Positions 63,301-64,000 of a DNA stretch of 64,000 nucleotides are shown piece by piece. The DNA is from Bacillota bacterium (GTDB lineage Bacteria > Bacillota > Clostridia > Christensenellales > CAG-138): NCBI GenBank assembly GCA_023400985.1, contig JAEXEN010000007.1, forward strand, positions 29,901 through 93,900. Direction: 5' to 3'. The notes under the pieces were generated by a model. The model did not search any database, was not told the DNA's origin, and saw only the letters and a program-made list of their open reading frames with translations. Numbering within the stretch: the stretch's first letter is position 1; each line of letters begins with the position of its first letter. The position numbers and the translations under genes were made by a program.

Positions 63301-64000
63301 GGGGAAGCTCAGTACGGTCTGCTTGTTGTCAATGGGAAGATCAATGCAATTGGAACTTCGGAAAAACCAATAATATTTACATCGACTGGCGATACAGTAT
63401 ACGGCGGGAGTGGCTCGACCGCAGTATATTGGAATGGGTTTGATATCGATACCACCGGTGAGTTTAACGCGAGCAATGTTAAAATTCGGTATGCAGGGCG
63501 TAGTAGCAGTGGAAGCGATTATGCAATAGATGTAACGGGCGCCGGGAAACTGAATCTTACGAACTCTGAGATAACAAATTCGTACTATGGCGGAATCAAT
63601 ACCGGCATTAGCGGCAACGGTATTGTGTCAGTTATCGGGAATATTATCAATGTCCCCAGCTATGGCATTAGAATTGCCGATACAGGTGCGGGAAGCATCT
63701 TGATAGAGGACAACCAACTCATTAGCGGCAACACAAGCGCGGTATATGTATTTGCCTATCCGGGGGGAACTCTGACTATTCGTGGGAATACGATAAGTGG
63801 CAGCACATATGCGGTGGAAATAACCACCGGCAATTTTGCTCCGACATCGTTGATAGGATTTGAATCCACAACAAATACATTCAGTAAGCCGGTACTTCTT
63901 ACGGCAGGCACATTATCAGCAGACTTGACGCTGGGGGAGTATATCACTTGTGTGAACGGCTCGGTTACGGTAGCTTCCGGCAAGACGCTGACGTTTCTGC
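57400..64000 (+). CDS. Giant repetitive secreted/surface protein, parallel beta-helix type (3' end outside window)
   Basis: Open for at least 2200 residues from the ATG at 57400 (GAGG eight bases upstream) with no stop to the window end. A signal peptide (1-29, ending ASYALA) precedes ~370 residues of unrecognised beta-rich sequence. A highly acidic Asp/Glu/Gly/Ser/Thr linker follows (~401-705). A fibronectin-III-like module (~707-787, LSWDAIEGATSYDIERDG) comes next. Large repeats of right-handed beta-helix type fill the rest (KINAIGTAEKPIIFTSTGD, YGGSGxxVYWNGFDIG, ITNSEITDSYYGGI). It is probably an adhesin or surface-layer-associated protein; the anchor lies outside the window. Base composition looks lower in GC than the genes before it. 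Confidence 0.88.
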   Translation, partial: MITKKWYLRAVSAIVVFMLLFGQASYALAHSGNNYSNNENEIDTPFSPKSLPDIESGSFIELSGAQLVSGNNSAVVLTFTLPVSVNGETGEFIYIIDKSTNCQIHAISCTAIDPVRYNDVVYANSYYVLFEKELPQEGQICVVDKSNNLSCVPFLPLLEENAFEAPASDEDLFVDYSIPLQAVGMAIIAPNQAVLFYNYDIGNYNERAIAITGDAHVDAISVEKIDDRRVLLTFADNLPISGELRITGEAGNEEKVPFQNPWLYIKKTEIVDSHTIRIYLSEKSKFVAEYPETNIFALIGDIGIAASDIIPIDGDQIGGASIFDIVFEDELAGNGFICLMDEAQSAVNDLASVAQTIDGKPLFANYGLTDAEGKTRPALLAGFFAENLLLTDEGTTAQESAAASKSKSRSGSRAGVDSDAEENNISEDSTKGKTSDSGTQNDGTIPGNSGTPDTSENTDTQAGTEGTTDQDGSGSQDESDGTVEPDGDSDNTGEPGGLDETDGDMSGGEDATGDEGTADDEDEPDNNPVGPDNANGQNDTDVSGEDDDNLDGHSLGGMNDASVSLRLGSFASVNAEPEDVPSEENSTFIETDIDGFSDDSGDAANNSENVNVPEDDGISDSAEMEEPDDAAQDHGTPDEVVPDNSGVPGGSDNEGVSDASGETDATDPGEEPVNSGDIPPETSTEDPDTSILPDDKNLSGEVPSDAVVVSVPGNVSIRSTTETSLSWDAIEGATSYDIERDGVIIGSVSDSYFQTNGLVPEQLQSFRIRANIDGMSGDWTTLYIVTSVSNISGGTITNNTVWSSAVTTYSLSGNLIISSGVSLSIMPGITVKIASGKSISVNGTLNAVGTAEDPIVFTSTSDAAYGGSGAAVYWNGFDVGTTGEFNADHTKIRYAGRSGSGNDYAIDVTGAGKLDITNSEITDSYYGGINILNSTGAVTIDNNIITTPNYGILISNAGAGNIQITNNRISSSGSSAVMISSYQGGTLAIQDNVVGGSAYSVQITTSSFKPATLTGFEYNTFSKPVLLSSGTLLTDLTLGEYITCVNGSVTIAQGKTLTLLPGAIIYGTSPSSLFVINGKINAVGTAGKPIIFTSTGDAAYGGSGSVVYWNGFDIGTTGELNADHAKIRYAGRSSSGNDYAIDVTGAGKLNLTNSEITDSYYGGINILNSTGAVTIDNNTISTPNYGIRISNTGTGNIQITNNQISSSGSSAIMISAYPKGDLTIRGNTVSGGTYSVQITTSNFTPTMLTGFEYNTFSKPVYLLSGTLSIDLTLGEYITYVSSTVTIALGKTLTFLPGAIVHGASQSGLFVINGKINAIGTAEKPIVFTSTSDTEYGGSGTAVYWTGFDIGSAGEFNASYIKIRYAGQGTNATTGNACAEYAIDVTGAGKLDITNSEITNSPYTCIRVSGTCTGSVRIENNLITCSGNSAIILSATGGMLVIQGNTVSGGTYSVQITTSSFAPATLTGFEYNTFNKPVLLSSGTLSTDLTLGEYITYVSSTVTIALGKTLTFLPGAIVHGASRYGLFVVNGRIDAIGTAEKPIIFTSTGDTAYGGNGLTVYWNGFDIGGTGEFNASYIKLRYAGQCANSEGNARADYAIDVTGAGKLNVTNSEITNIYSTGIRISSTGTGSVRIENNQITCNGNTAIILTATGGTLIIQGNTVSGSTYSVQITINSFAPTTLTGFEYNTFSKPVYLSSGTLSTDLTLGEYTTYLSGSVTVAPGKTLTLLPGAIIQGEAQYGLLVINGKVDAIGTAEKPIIFTSTGDAAYGGSGATVYWNGFDISATGEFNASNVKIRFAGRGSGSDYAIDVTGAGKLNITNSEITNSYYGGIRINSTGAIVIGDSTISTPNQCIQIANTGAGNIQITDNVLTSTGTNALYISAYPGGTLAIQGNVVSGSTYSVQIITTGFVPTTLTGFEYNTFSKPVYLYAGTLSTDLTLGEYITYLNGSVTVTSGKTLTLLPGAIIQGEAQYGLLVVNGKINAIGTSEKPIIFTSTGDTVYGGSGSTAVYWNGFDIDTTGEFNASNVKIRYAGRSSSGSDYAIDVTGAGKLNLTNSEITNSYYGGINTGISGNGIVSVIGNIINVPSYGIRIADTGAGSILIEDNQLISGNTSAVYVFAYPGGTLTIRGNTISGSTYAVEITTGNFAPTSLIGFESTTNTFSKPVLLTAGTLSADLTLGEYITCVNGSVTVASGKTLTFL
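59870..64000 (+). repeat. Tandem coding repeats of 216-235 codons in the giant surface protein
   Basis: Using the codons for (A/E/V)YGG as anchor, units start at 59989, 60694, 61399, 62050, 62698 and 63397, and a seventh begins at the window end. Spacings are 705, 705, 651, 648 and 699 bases, all multiples of three. Some blocks (for example the LLPGAII and TLGEYIT segments) are nearly identical in DNA between neighbours, so recent duplication or gene conversion is likely. Confidence 0.9.

Overview
The window looks like a chromosome segment of a spore-forming Clostridia-type Bacillota. The evidence is a dipicolinate synthase pair (dpaA/dpaB) beside dapA, purine-rich Shine-Dalgarno sites (GGAGG-like), a SipW-type signal peptidase with a TasA-like substrate, an OmpR-type two-component system and a decayed SpoIIE-like phosphatase. 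Most core genes look GC-rich. Two stretches look clearly more AT-rich and accessory: about 29.6-37.6 kb and 57.3-64 kb.

Layout. (1) 1-7 kb: the 3' end of an aminotransferase, a VanZ-like membrane protein, a Cys-rich protein, tRNA-Leu(GAG) with a degenerate copy of its 3' end about 200 bp downstream, a promoter matching consensus in front of a structured non-coding stretch, a C39-like lipoprotein, an acetyltransferase remnant, a cupin, an aspartoacylase/AstE-like hydrolase and a small membrane protein. (2) 7-16.5 kb: a cyanophycinase-like S51 hydrolase, a complete Opp-type peptide ABC transporter with fused ATPases, a divergent RpiR-family regulator and isoaspartyl dipeptidase. Together they read as a beta-aspartyl-peptide (possibly cyanophycin dipeptide) uptake and degradation locus with a two-copy putative operator. 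(3) 16.5-17.4 kb: two decayed genes (ADP-ribosylglycohydrolase; SpoIIE-like phosphatase). (4) 17.4-23.7 kb: a copper/thiol operon on the minus strand: HMA-TauE-cupredoxin fusion, DUF2318 lipoprotein, CopA ATPase, lipoprotein, response regulator and sensor kinase. (5) 23.9-29.6 kb: a phd-doc module with a frameshifted doc, dpaAB and dapA, an acetyltransferase, a CsoR-type copper sensor divergent from an ECF S component, and a methyltransferase.

(6) 29.6-37.6 kb: an AT-rich accessory island that ends at the 3' end of tRNA-Glu(CTC). Small minus-strand genes (2H phosphoesterase, CatB-like acetyltransferase, HEPN-like protein, broken GNAT and ICMT genes) are each separated by related intergenic repeats with the core ATAAACATAATG next to semi-palindromes. 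This looks like a cassette array without a visible recombinase and is the most unusual element of the window. A DEAD-box helicase and an sdpR/sdpI pair also lie here; sdpI carries an in-frame stop.

(7) 37.7-44.2 kb: threonine/aspartate-family biosynthesis, with thrC-thrB-ACT regulator divergent from hom-lysC-asd. (8) 44.2-47.1 kb: an anion permease and oligoendopeptidase F. (9) 47.2-50.3 kb: a SpoIID-domain protein ending in a dockerin, immediately followed by a membrane-anchored cohesin-like protein, a likely interacting pair. (10) 50.3-57.1 kb: sipW, a Pro-rich secreted protein, a giant subtilisin-like protease and a TasA-like protein. (11) 57.4 kb to the end: an unfinished giant surface protein of at least 2200 residues with an acidic linker and repeats of 216-235 residues that look like parallel beta-helix.
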